Positions 7,054 through 14,136 of a stretch of 27,778 nucleotides of DNA are shown one piece after another (position 1 is the stretch's first letter; each line of letters begins with the position of its first letter). The translations under genes and the position numbers were made by a program. The notes beneath the pieces were generated by a model. The model made no database searches. It saw only the letters and a program-made list of their open reading frames with translations, and was not told the DNA's origin. Origin of the DNA: Bacteroidales bacterium UBA6408 (GTDB lineage: Bacteria; Bacteroidota; Bacteroidia; Bacteroidales; UBA932). Where the stretch lies: NCBI GenBank assembly GCA_002439805.1, contig DJPQ01000081.1:1-27778 (forward strand), read 5' to 3'.

Positions 7054-9507
7054 ATGAATATCTTGATTTCAATTGAATACAACACGGTGTGGGGAGACTC
7101 CATCGTGCTGTGCCTCGGCGGCAGGGAAATTCCGATGGTCAGCGACGGTATGGGAAAATGGTCCGCCAAGGTTGCAAGGGTTTCCTCCGAGGCTCTCAGT
7201 CACTACGGCTTCAAGCTTGTCCGTCGCGACGGCACGCAGCGGCACGAATGGAGGCATCACTCCCTGAATCTTGCAGGGGCGGCGGCCTCGACCTCAATCG
7301 TCATCCGTGACCGCTGGCAGGACGCGCCCGAGGACGCTCCGTTCTATTCGTCGGCCTTCACCAAGGGCATATTTTCAAGGGAGAACATAATCGAAGCCGA
7401 GGAATCTTTGCGCGGTAAAGCCTCTGCGGTTTCAAAACCGGCAAAGACCACTCTAATCACCGTCAATGTCCCGGTAGTCAGCCGCGACGAGGTTCTCTGC
7501 ATCGCCGGCAACGGCGAGGACATGGACGACTGGAAGAGGCTCATCCCGCTGGACGACAGTAACTTCCCTCAGTGGAAGCTTGCCGTCAGCACTGAAGAGG
7601 ACTTTGAATACAAGTTTGTCATCGCCGACCGCAGGACGCTCGCGATAAAGGAATGGGAAAGCGGCGGGAACCGCATCTGCACGGCGGCCGAGGACAAGTT
7701 CACCATACTTGCCGACCTTAGCCACCGTTTCGGACTGCGCCGCTGGCGCGGGGCAGGCACGGCGATTCCGGTCTTTTCGCTCCGCAGCGAGGACGACTTC
7801 GGAGTGGGCGAGTTCCTCGACCTGAAGAAAATGGTGGATTGGGCGGCGGAGACCGGCCAGTGCATACTCCAGCTCCTTCCGATTAACGACACCACGATGA
7901 CCGGGACATGGCAGGACTCATATCCCTACAACGCCAACTCCACTTTCGCCCTGCATCCGCAGTTCATAAGCCTCAAGGCCGCCGGGGTCAAGGAGACTCC
8001 GGAATACAGGGCATTGCAGGCCGAACTTAACGTCCTGACGCAGGTGGATTACGAGAGGGTGAACAACGAGAAGACCCGCCTTCTCCGCGAGGCGTACTCA
8101 AAGACTTTCACGAAGCTTTCCAAGACGGCTGCCTACAAGGCATTCATTGCCGCAAACCGCGACTGGCTTGAGCCATACGCCGCTTTCTGCGCCCTGCGCG
8201 ACTGCTTCGGGACTGCCGATTTCAGCAGATGGAAAGGCTATGCGAAATATTCCGTATCAAAGATAGAAAAATACTGCAGCGAACACCGCACCGAAGTGGA
8301 TTTCCACTGCTTCGTCCAGTTCCACCTCGACAGACAGCTCACCGAGGTCCGCGAATATGCCCACTCGAAGGGTGTCGTGCTCAAGGGCGACCTTCCGATA
8401 GGCATTTCCCGCACCAGCGCCGACGCATGGCAGTACCCACAGCTGTTCAATATGGACGAGTCCGCCGGGGCACCGCCTGACGCATTTGCGGCCGACGGGC
8501 AGAACTGGGGCTTCCCGACCTACAACTGGGACGAGATGGCGAAGGACGGCTTCGCGTGGTGGAAGGCGAGGCTCAGGAAGATGTCGGAATATTTCGACGC
8601 CTTCAGGATTGACCACATACTCGGATTCTTCCGCATCTGGGAGATTCCTCTCAAATACAGCAGCGGCCTGCTCGGACATTTCTACCCGGCGCTTCCGTAT
8701 CCTGCCGAGGAACTTGCCTTTGACGGCTTTGACGTGGCTTCAGGGGCGTTCGTGACGGCTCCGGCCGATGACCCTACAGATGTCCTCTTCGTCGAGGACC
8801 CTGTGATGAAGGGCTACTGGCATCCGAGAATCGGGGCGCAGAACACCGCCTCCTACCGCAGACTCGACCCGCATCTACAGCGGACGTTCAACCGCCTGCA
8901 CGACGACTTCTTCTACCGTCGCCACAACGATTTCTGGCGCGAGTCCGCCATGCGCAAGCTCCCGTCCCTGCTTCATGCCACCGATATGCTTGCCTGCGGC
9001 GAGGACCTCGGGATGATCCCGGACTGCGTGGCCTCCGTGATGTCGGAGCTGAAGATTCTCTCGCTTGAAATCCAGAGAATGCCGAAGAGCACGAGCGTGG
9101 AGTTCGGCGACCCTAAGCACTACCCGTACCTCTGCGTCTGCACCACCTCCACCCATGACATGAACCCTATCCGGGCATGGTGGGAGGAGGACAGGGAGGT
9201 CTCCGCCCGGTTCTATCATCTGCACTTCGGCGGCGAACCGCCATATTTCTGCGAGCCGTGGCTCTGCCGCCGCATTGTCGGCGAGCATCTCGACTCTCCG
9301 GCGATGCTCACCATCCTTCCGCTTCAGGACTGGCTCTCAATCGACGGCACACTCCGCCTTCCGGATCCTGACGCCGAGCGCATCAACATCCCCGCCGTCA
9401 GCCGCCACTACTGGCGCTACCGTATGCACCTCACCCTTGAAAGCCTCCTCAATCAGCAGGCCTTCAACACCAATGTAGCCACTTTAATAAGCAATTCGGG
9501 CAGATAG
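7054..9507 (+). CDS. malQ: 4-alpha-glucanotransferase (GH77) with two starch-binding CBM20 domains
   Basis: This 817-residue cytoplasmic amylomaltase transfers alpha-1,4-glucan segments between maltodextrins, releasing glucose. The N-terminus carries two CBM20-like beta domains. The first (about 1-110) includes NTVWGDSIVLCL, and the second (about 130-235) includes VPVVSRDEVLCIAGNGEDMDDW. The GH77 catalytic domain follows from about 245. The three expected carboxylates are present: nucleophile D520 in FRIDH, acid/base E650 in CGEDLG and D702 in STHDM. There is no signal peptide, fitting cytoplasmic action on imported dextrins. The two-CBM20 layout is that of plant DPE2 and of other Bacteroidota MalQ proteins, and is longer than E. 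coli MalQ. It is the last G+C-rich gene before RM2, and its stop lies 22 nt from the RM2 nuclease. Confidence 0.94.
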   Translation: MNILISIEYNTVWGDSIVLCLGGREIPMVSDGMGKWSAKVARVSSEALSHYGFKLVRRDGTQRHEWRHHSLNLAGAAASTSIVIRDRWQDAPEDAPFYSSAFTKGIFSRENIIEAEESLRGKASAVSKPAKTTLITVNVPVVSRDEVLCIAGNGEDMDDWKRLIPLDDSNFPQWKLAVSTEEDFEYKFVIADRRTLAIKEWESGGNRICTAAEDKFTILADLSHRFGLRRWRGAGTAIPVFSLRSEDDFGVGEFLDLKKMVDWAAETGQCILQLLPINDTTMTGTWQDSYPYNANSTFALHPQFISLKAAGVKETPEYRALQAELNVLTQVDYERVNNEKTRLLREAYSKTFTKLSKTAAYKAFIAANRDWLEPYAAFCALRDCFGTADFSRWKGYAKYSVSKIEKYCSEHRTEVDFHCFVQFHLDRQLTEVREYAHSKGVVLKGDLPIGISRTSADAWQYPQLFNMDESAGAPPDAFAADGQNWGFPTYNWDEMAKDGFAWWKARLRKMSEYFDAFRIDHILGFFRIWEIPLKYSSGLLGHFYPALPYPAEELAFDGFDVASGAFVTAPADDPTDVLFVEDPVMKGYWHPRIGAQNTASYRRLDPHLQRTFNRLHDDFFYRRHNDFWRESAMRKLPSLLHATDMLACGEDLGMIPDCVASVMSELKILSLEIQRMPKSTSVEFGDPKHYPYLCVCTTSTHDMNPIRAWWEEDREVSARFYHLHFGGEPPYFCEPWLCRRIVGEHLDSPAMLTILPLQDWLSIDGTLRLPDPDAERINIPAVSRHYWRYRMHLTLESLLNQQAFNTNVATLISNSGR

Positions 9508-9529
9508 ATGAAAATATTGGAGTAAACAT

Positions 9530-10249
9530 ATGGAAGATTATTATCAATCAATTATCAGGAGCAGGGATGCATTGGCGAAAAGAGTCGATGAATTGTTTAA
9601 AAAGAGCAATTATAAACTTCTGTTAAGTCTGCAGGACTACAATCTGTTGGAGGATGCGGATAACTGTATCGCGACTTCGACTGTAATCGGGTATGTGATT
9701 GAAGAGTATATCGTTTCTCATTTGGTCGGTGGCTGCCGTGCTTCAGATTGTGAACCCTTTAAGGTAAAGAGGCGTAGCGGTGCCACAACAAAGGATAGCT
9801 ATGATTGCTGGTTTGAGAATGATGCTGTCAGATTCTTGGTAAATGTTAAAGCCGAGAAAGAAGGTGGTTCAAATGATGCGGTTGCGGCCATTAAGCAGCT
9901 GTATAATGACTATTGCGAATCAGAACCGGATGTCGAGAAATCATATATCGTTATCAAGGCGAAATATAAGATATCTGAAGTCGAGATTTCAGATGGGCAA
10001 TATCAGCGTTGCATAGAAGTGACAGGAGTTGACGCATATTGTTTGGAGGAAATTGAACTTGTGGCCGATGCCGGCGGGTTCTCACAAGACCATAGAAATT
10101 GGAGTGTCGGCGGCAACAATCTGAACAATGGCAGGTTAAGGATATCGTCAGCGTTCAGGCGAAAGCATAGACTTACATCCGAACGAGTTTCTTACAGTAA
10201 TACAAAAACGATAATATCGGAAATCTTTTGCTACAATAATAAAGAATAG
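9530..10249 (+). CDS. Putative type II restriction endonuclease (RM2)
   Basis: This 239-residue protein is inferred to be the nuclease paired with the following cytosine methyltransferase. A candidate active site is D92 in DSYDCWF, followed by N105-V-K107 at the end of a hydrophobic strand (RFLVNVK). The first residue of the (D/E)xK position is therefore Asn. An acidic residue elsewhere (E58/E59 in VIGYVIEEY, or E109/E111) could compensate, as in the Cfr10I/NgoMIV group. The segment NDAVAAIKQLYNDY after the core fits a helix seen in such nucleases. A ScaI-like family is possible, but I cannot confirm it. GGAG at 9519-9522 stands about 7 nt before the ATG. Codons are A+T rich, unlike malQ just upstream. 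The call rests mainly on gene context and a weak motif. Confidence 0.6.
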   Translation: MEDYYQSIIRSRDALAKRVDELFKKSNYKLLLSLQDYNLLEDADNCIATSTVIGYVIEEYIVSHLVGGCRASDCEPFKVKRRSGATTKDSYDCWFENDAVRFLVNVKAEKEGGSNDAVAAIKQLYNDYCESEPDVEKSYIVIKAKYKISEVEISDGQYQRCIEVTGVDAYCLEEIELVADAGGFSQDHRNWSVGGNNLNNGRLRISSAFRRKHRLTSERVSYSNTKTIISEIFCYNNKE

Positions 10250-10261
10250 GATGATAATGAC

Positions 10262-10269
10262 TATATTTG
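10262..10269 (+). promoter_or_regulatory. Candidate promoter of the RM2 methyltransferase
   Basis: TATATTTG matches the TAnnTTTG -7 consensus. It lies 13 nt after the nuclease stop and 41 nt before the methyltransferase ATG. The nearest TTTG (10227-10230) is too far upstream to be a standard -33 box. An own promoter would let the methyltransferase be made before the nuclease. Confidence 0.45.
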
Positions 10270-10309
10270 CATGGCAATTGGACAAATGGGGACAAACGAA
10301 TAATGCGAT

Positions 10310-11578
10310 ATGGAAAAAAAAGAATTCTATTCTATATGTGAGGTTGCGGAGAAATTGGGCATCTCTCAGAAATCAGTCAGACGGTACATTGCCGGGGGAC
10401 AGCTCGGGGCTACAAAGATTGGCTCAATGTACCGGATACCACAGGGAGCATTGGCTGATTTCATAAATAATCAGTCCAATGCGGCCAAGCCATTGAATTA
10501 TGACCTTTGGGGAAATGTTGTCGATGACTATAAAGTATGTAATTCTCCTAAGACGGATGATGTCAATTGGTTTGACATTGAGAATTGTTGGAGAAATCCG
10601 TCAAAATCCGAGATGACATTTGTTGACTGCTTTTGCGGTGCAGGCGGGTTGTCAAAGGGGCTTGAACTGTCGGGGCTGGAAGGTATCTGCGGCTTGGATT
10701 GGTTCAAGGAGGCCGGGATGACCTATGAAAGGAATTTTGCTCATCCATTTATCAATGGTGACATTACATCTCCTGAAGTAAAGCGGAGGTTTTATTCCGT
10801 CGTTGCGGATAAACTCAAGGGAAGACATCTCAATATTGTTGCAGGCGGTTTTCCGTGCCAAGGTTTCAGCATGGCTGGCAACAGGATTGTGGACGATCCC
10901 AGAAATTCATTGTACAAGGAGTTGTTGGAAATTGTAGGGCAATTGAAGCCGGACTTTGTTATTTGCGAAAATGTGAAAGGCCTTCGTTCAATGTTGGGAG
11001 GACAGGTAGAACAGAAAATTATTTCTGACTTTCGGGCTATAGGCTATGAAATGAATGTCACGACACTGTGCGCCGCCGATTATGAAGTTCCGCAGAAAAG
11101 GGAACGAGTCATATTCATAGGCAACCGTTTGGGCAGGGAGAATTTTCATCCCAAGCCATTGCTTACCCCCGATAGGTATAAGACTACGGGGGAGGCCATA
11201 GCTGACCTGATGTCTCATCCGGAGGATAAGGCATTCAATCATGTCCCGACAAAGCATAAACCTGAGATGGCAGCGAGAATGCTGGCTTGTCCCGAGGGGC
11301 ATAGTTTGTATAAGGGATATTCCGATGCGTGGAAGAAATGTCCTTGGAATGAGCCTTCCTGCACTATTAAGGAGAATCATGGAGGCGTGAATGTTCACCC
11401 TAAGTTACCCCGTGTTTTGACTGCAAGAGAAATGGCCCGGCTTCAGTCATTTCCTGACGATTTCATTTTTGAGGGGCCAAAGAACAAACAGTTGGTTCAG
11501 ATAGGGAATGCCGTGCCGCCTCTCCTCGGCAAGGCAATCGGTCTGGCTGTCAGGAAATCGGCAGGAGATATTGAATGA
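10310..11578 (+). CDS. DNA (cytosine-5) methyltransferase with N-terminal HTH domain (RM2)
   Basis: This 422-residue enzyme transfers a methyl group from SAM to C5 of cytosine. The C5 motifs are all visible: I TFVDCFCGAGG (103-113), IV GGFPCQGFS with catalytic C183, VI ENVKG (220-224), VIII PQKRERVIFIG (261-271), IX RVLTAREMARLQSFP (368-382) and X GNAVPP (399-404). The target-recognition region would lie at about 280-365. Residues 1-55 form an excisionase/MerR-like helix-turn-helix (YSICEVAEKLGISQKSVRRYIAGGQL), joined by an approximately 45-residue linker. This is an unusual addition. N-terminal HTH domains of M.EcoRII and M.SsoII type enzymes repress their own operons, so autoregulation is a reasonable inference. 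The start ATG 10310 precedes MEKKEF. The gene ends 21 nt from the convergent response regulator stop. Confidence 0.93.
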   Translation: MEKKEFYSICEVAEKLGISQKSVRRYIAGGQLGATKIGSMYRIPQGALADFINNQSNAAKPLNYDLWGNVVDDYKVCNSPKTDDVNWFDIENCWRNPSKSEMTFVDCFCGAGGLSKGLELSGLEGICGLDWFKEAGMTYERNFAHPFINGDITSPEVKRRFYSVVADKLKGRHLNIVAGGFPCQGFSMAGNRIVDDPRNSLYKELLEIVGQLKPDFVICENVKGLRSMLGGQVEQKIISDFRAIGYEMNVTTLCAADYEVPQKRERVIFIGNRLGRENFHPKPLLTPDRYKTTGEAIADLMSHPEDKAFNHVPTKHKPEMAARMLACPEGHSLYKGYSDAWKKCPWNEPSCTIKENHGGVNVHPKLPRVLTAREMARLQSFPDDFIFEGPKNKQLVQIGNAVPPLLGKAIGLAVRKSAGDIE

Positions 11579-11599
11579 TATGATATTGTAATCGCCCCG

Positions 11600-12385
11600 T
11601 CATTGGGATAGCCAGGTCATGAAGTCATCAACCCGTGCCCGTGACACGGTCATCTCGAAGCCGGCGGGCGGTTCTGAAATTATGAGGAGCCGCCCGCTGG
11701 CCTGCTTTACGATGCTCTGAATCGCCTTCACCGAGACGATGCAGCTGCGCGATATGCGGAAGAATCCCTTTTCCGGCAGCTCGTCCGCGATGATGTCCAG
11801 CGACGAGTCCATAACATATTTCTTCCCGTCGAAGGTGTAGAGGAAATTGCTCTTCTCCTCCGAGCAGAAGTAGGCGATGTCCTCCACCTTCACGGGGACG
11901 ATGCGGTCGTTGATCCTCACGATGAACCGCTCCCTGTGCCTCCCCTCATCTACCGCCTTCAGCACCGAACCGAAGTCGGCCTGAACGCCTCCGCTCCTGA
12001 GGACCCTGCTCACGGCACGGTCAAGGTCGGCGGGACTGACCGGCTTGAGGAGATAGTCGAGCGAGCCGGCCTCGAAGGCCTTGATGGCATAGCTGTCGTA
12101 GGCCGTGGTCATGATGACCTTCGCCGTAATCTGCACCTGTCTGAAAATCTCGAAGCAGTTGCCGTCGGAAAGCTCAACGTCCATGAAAATCACGTCCGCC
12201 CCGTTGTCCTGCACCCATCCGCCGTGCATCCCGGCCCCGTTCGCCGAATGCTCGTTCAGCCACTGCACCGTCTCCGCCACGGAGCCCGTGCATCCGACGA
12301 CTCTCATCTGCGGATACCTGCTCTCAAGTGTCCTCGCCAGCGCCTTCCGCGCCATCACCTCGTCCTCAACTATCAGTACATTCAT
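11600..12385 (-). CDS. LytTR-family response regulator
   Basis: This 261-residue two-component regulator is the partner of the kinase encoded just upstream on the same strand. The receiver domain (1-125) has the acidic pocket VEDE (6-9), phosphoacceptor D69 in VIFMDVELSDG, T93/T94 and K114 in LLKPVSP. The C-terminal LytTR DNA-binding domain (about 150-261) begins with RFIVRINDRIVPVKVEDIAYFCSEE. LytTR proteins usually bind paired 9-bp direct repeats, and such an array is seen in the divergent region at 13972-14022. A Gly-rich stretch before D69 (about 49-62) places the phosphoacceptor roughly ten residues later than usual. The stop is 21 nt from the end of the RM2 methyltransferase in convergent orientation. 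Confidence 0.93.
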   Translation of the reverse strand: MNVLIVEDEVMARKALARTLESRYPQMRVVGCTGSVAETVQWLNEHSANGAGMHGGWVQDNGADVIFMDVELSDGNCFEIFRQVQITAKVIMTTAYDSYAIKAFEAGSLDYLLKPVSPADLDRAVSRVLRSGGVQADFGSVLKAVDEGRHRERFIVRINDRIVPVKVEDIAYFCSEEKSNFLYTFDGKKYVMDSSLDIIADELPEKGFFRISRSCIVSVKAIQSIVKQASGRLLIISEPPAGFEMTVSRARVDDFMTWLSQ

Positions 12386-12423
12386 ATTATCGTAATTCTT
12401 TTCAAGTCAAACACTCATGCCCC

Positions 12424-12449
12424 GATGCCACGCCCTCCGGAACGGCATC
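12424..12449 (-). other. Small inverted repeat between kinase and regulator genes
   Basis: GATGCC (12424-12429) and GGCATC (12444-12449) can pair around a 14-nt loop in the 74-nt gap between the kinase stop and the regulator start. No U-tract follows, so a terminator is unlikely. Confidence 0.3.
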
Positions 12450-12459
12450 TGCCTGAACC

Positions 12460-13836
12460 TTATATCAGCGGCAGCCTCACTATGTATTCCGTCTCCGTCT
12501 TCTCGACAAAGACCTCCCCGCCGTCGAGGTCGCTGTACTGCTGCCGTATGTATTTCAGTCCCACCCCTGTCGACGGGGACTTCGACGCCCGTGGAATCAG
12601 CTCGTTGCGCACTTCGAGTCCTCCCGAAACCGAACGCAGCACGATTTTCAGCGGCCGAGCCTCCGACACCGCATTGTGCTTGAACGCATTTTCCACGAGC
12701 ATCTGCACCGCGCACGGCGGCACCGTCTTCTTCATGTCATCCCCGCTGACCTCTTCCGTCACCTCAAATCCCCTTGGAAACCGCGTCCTCATCAGGTCGA
12801 TGAAGGCATCGACGAACTCCAGCTCGCTGCTCAGCGGCACGAGCCTCTCCTCCTCGTTGCGAATCATATAGCGATACAGCCCGGCTAATTTGTGGATGAA
12901 CTCGCTTGCCTCCTCAGTCTGCCCGTCAAGCACAAGGGAGTCGAGCACGTTGAGGGAATTGAACAGGAAATGCGGATTCACCTGCTGCTTGAGCTTCTCG
13001 TAGCGGAACTGCGCGTAGTGCCGCTTTTCCTTTTCCGTCCGCATTGCCTGCTGAACCTCGATGGAATGGTTCGCGAGATAGATTATGCAGTAGGCCGAGA
13101 TGTCCGTGACGAGGCACAGCACGCAGAGCTGGATGAAGTCCGTCGATGTGTCCGGCTGAATCACGCAGTCCGGCGAGAGGCAGACGATGTACGCGACCAT
13201 CTGCGACGTGATGAGGAGAAATAGAACGAATATGAACCAGAAGCATTTCTTCCCCACTCCGTCGATTATCCGCCTGCGGAAGCGTATGAATATGATGTTG
13301 ACGCAGATGAGCGTGATGATTACCGCAGAGTTTGACAGAATCATGGACAGGATTTCGAGCGTGCTCCACGGGTTCCTGCCGGACGACGAAAACACGAAAA
13401 TCAGAAGACGGAGGAGAAATATGAACGCGAAGGCGAACACGAGTATGCGTGTCTGAGTGCCGGGAATTCCGTGTCTTTCGGCATCTCCGTGCGGAAAGGC
13501 CTTCGTGAGCGCAGCCGTGCCCCATCCGAGTATCATCGTCGTGAGGAAAGTGACGAGCGAGCTCACCGCCACCGGGTCATGAAGCGCCTTTCCCAGCAGC
13601 ACGCCTCCTTCTGTTCCGATGAGAAACCCCGCGACGTTCACGACAATCACGCAGGCGGCAGTGATTTCGATGTTGAGGCTGCGGCGCAGGCACAGCACCA
13701 CGGTCATCGCCATGGTGAGCAGGGTCAGCATGAGCTCGTCGCTGACTCCGAAAATTCCGAGCATACAGGCCACTGCGGCGTGCGCAAGTGCAAATACCGT
13801 GACAATCAGTCCGTTTATCTTAGTGTCTTTCTTCAT
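12460..13836 (-). CDS. LytS-like membrane sensor histidine kinase
   Basis: This 458-residue kinase should phosphorylate the downstream LytTR regulator. About eight hydrophobic segments fill residues 8-255, with no sizeable periplasmic domain, so any signal is probably sensed in or near the membrane. A coiled stretch (EVQQAMRTEKEKRHYAQFRYEKLKQQ) leads to the His_kinase motif VNPHFLFNSLN, with phosphoacceptor H289. The ATPase part shows the N box VENAFKHNA near 386 and the G box STGVGLKYIRQQY. It lies 74 nt upstream of the regulator on the same strand, consistent with one operon. It is transcribed divergently from the starch operon, which makes carbohydrate control likely by context; the ligand is unknown. 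Confidence 0.92.
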   Translation of the reverse strand: MKKDTKINGLIVTVFALAHAAVACMLGIFGVSDELMLTLLTMAMTVVLCLRRSLNIEITAACVIVVNVAGFLIGTEGGVLLGKALHDPVAVSSLVTFLTTMILGWGTAALTKAFPHGDAERHGIPGTQTRILVFAFAFIFLLRLLIFVFSSSGRNPWSTLEILSMILSNSAVIITLICVNIIFIRFRRRIIDGVGKKCFWFIFVLFLLITSQMVAYIVCLSPDCVIQPDTSTDFIQLCVLCLVTDISAYCIIYLANHSIEVQQAMRTEKEKRHYAQFRYEKLKQQVNPHFLFNSLNVLDSLVLDGQTEEASEFIHKLAGLYRYMIRNEEERLVPLSSELEFVDAFIDLMRTRFPRGFEVTEEVSGDDMKKTVPPCAVQMLVENAFKHNAVSEARPLKIVLRSVSGGLEVRNELIPRASKSPSTGVGLKYIRQQYSDLDGGEVFVEKTETEYIVRLPLI

Positions 13837-13971
13837 TTTTGTTTAAAGATCTCTCACTCCGTTCGAGATGACAGTTTCATTGTGGTCAGCAGGCGTTTCC
13901 GCGAATGCTTGGTAAATGTTTCCGCGATTGCCTTAATGCCTGCAAGTTAGGAAAAATCCGTGAATATCGTT

Positions 13972-14022
13972 TCATTCGTCTCCGAAAACTTGCCGTTCGT
14001 CCGCATATATCGCCCGTTCGTC
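13972..14022 (+). promoter_or_regulatory. Phased direct repeats, candidate LytTR operator
   Basis: CCGTTCGTC occurs at 13993-14001 and 14014-14022, and TCATTCGTC (7 of 9 matching) at 13972-13980. All are spaced exactly 21 bp start to start, which is two helical turns. LytTR regulators of the AlgR/AgrA type bind 9-bp direct repeats of the form [TA][AC][CA]GTTN[AG][TG] separated by 12-13 bp. GCCGTTCGT and CCCGTTCGT each match that form at 8 of 9 positions with a 12-bp gap. The array is about midway between the kinase and transporter start codons. Confidence 0.6.
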
Positions 14023-14097
14023 ATGGGATATACCATAATATATTTATAAAATTCATATATTCGCGTCAGTTAATAACATTTGAACGGCGGAAACGCC

Positions 14098-14114
14098 CAA
14101 TCGCTTAACGATTG
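14098..14114. promoter_or_regulatory. Dyad CAATCG-N5-CGATTG before the transporter gene
   Basis: A perfect 6-bp inverted repeat with a 5-nt centre ends 22 nt before the transporter ATG. It could be a protein-binding dyad or a leader hairpin. No U-tract follows. Confidence 0.4.
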
Positions 14115-14136
14115 TAATACATAAACTGACCACGGA

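Larger units (their letters stand above)
13837..14136. promoter_or_regulatory. Divergent control region of kinase and starch operons
   Basis: This 300-bp gap separates the minus-strand kinase from the plus-strand starch operon. It is A+T rich towards the operon. I found no exact TAnnTTTG in either direction; the nearest plus-strand matches are TATATTCG and TAACATTTG, the latter with one extra base (14074-14082). It holds a three-copy 21-bp-phased repeat (13972-14022), a 17-bp dyad (14098-14114) and a short stretch (13848-13873) resembling a motif at 24248-24274. Confidence 0.6.

Noticed and set aside
9490..11600. Similarity between the left edge (9493-9510) and right edge (about 11557-11576) of RM2 as an insertion duplication
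   Set aside because: The match is gapped and imperfect, and the right edge lies within methyltransferase codons. It is not convincing as a target duplication.
12424..12449. Intrinsic terminator between kinase and regulator
   Set aside because: The stem is only 6 bp with a 14-nt loop and no U-tract follows on the minus strand. The two genes look co-transcribed.
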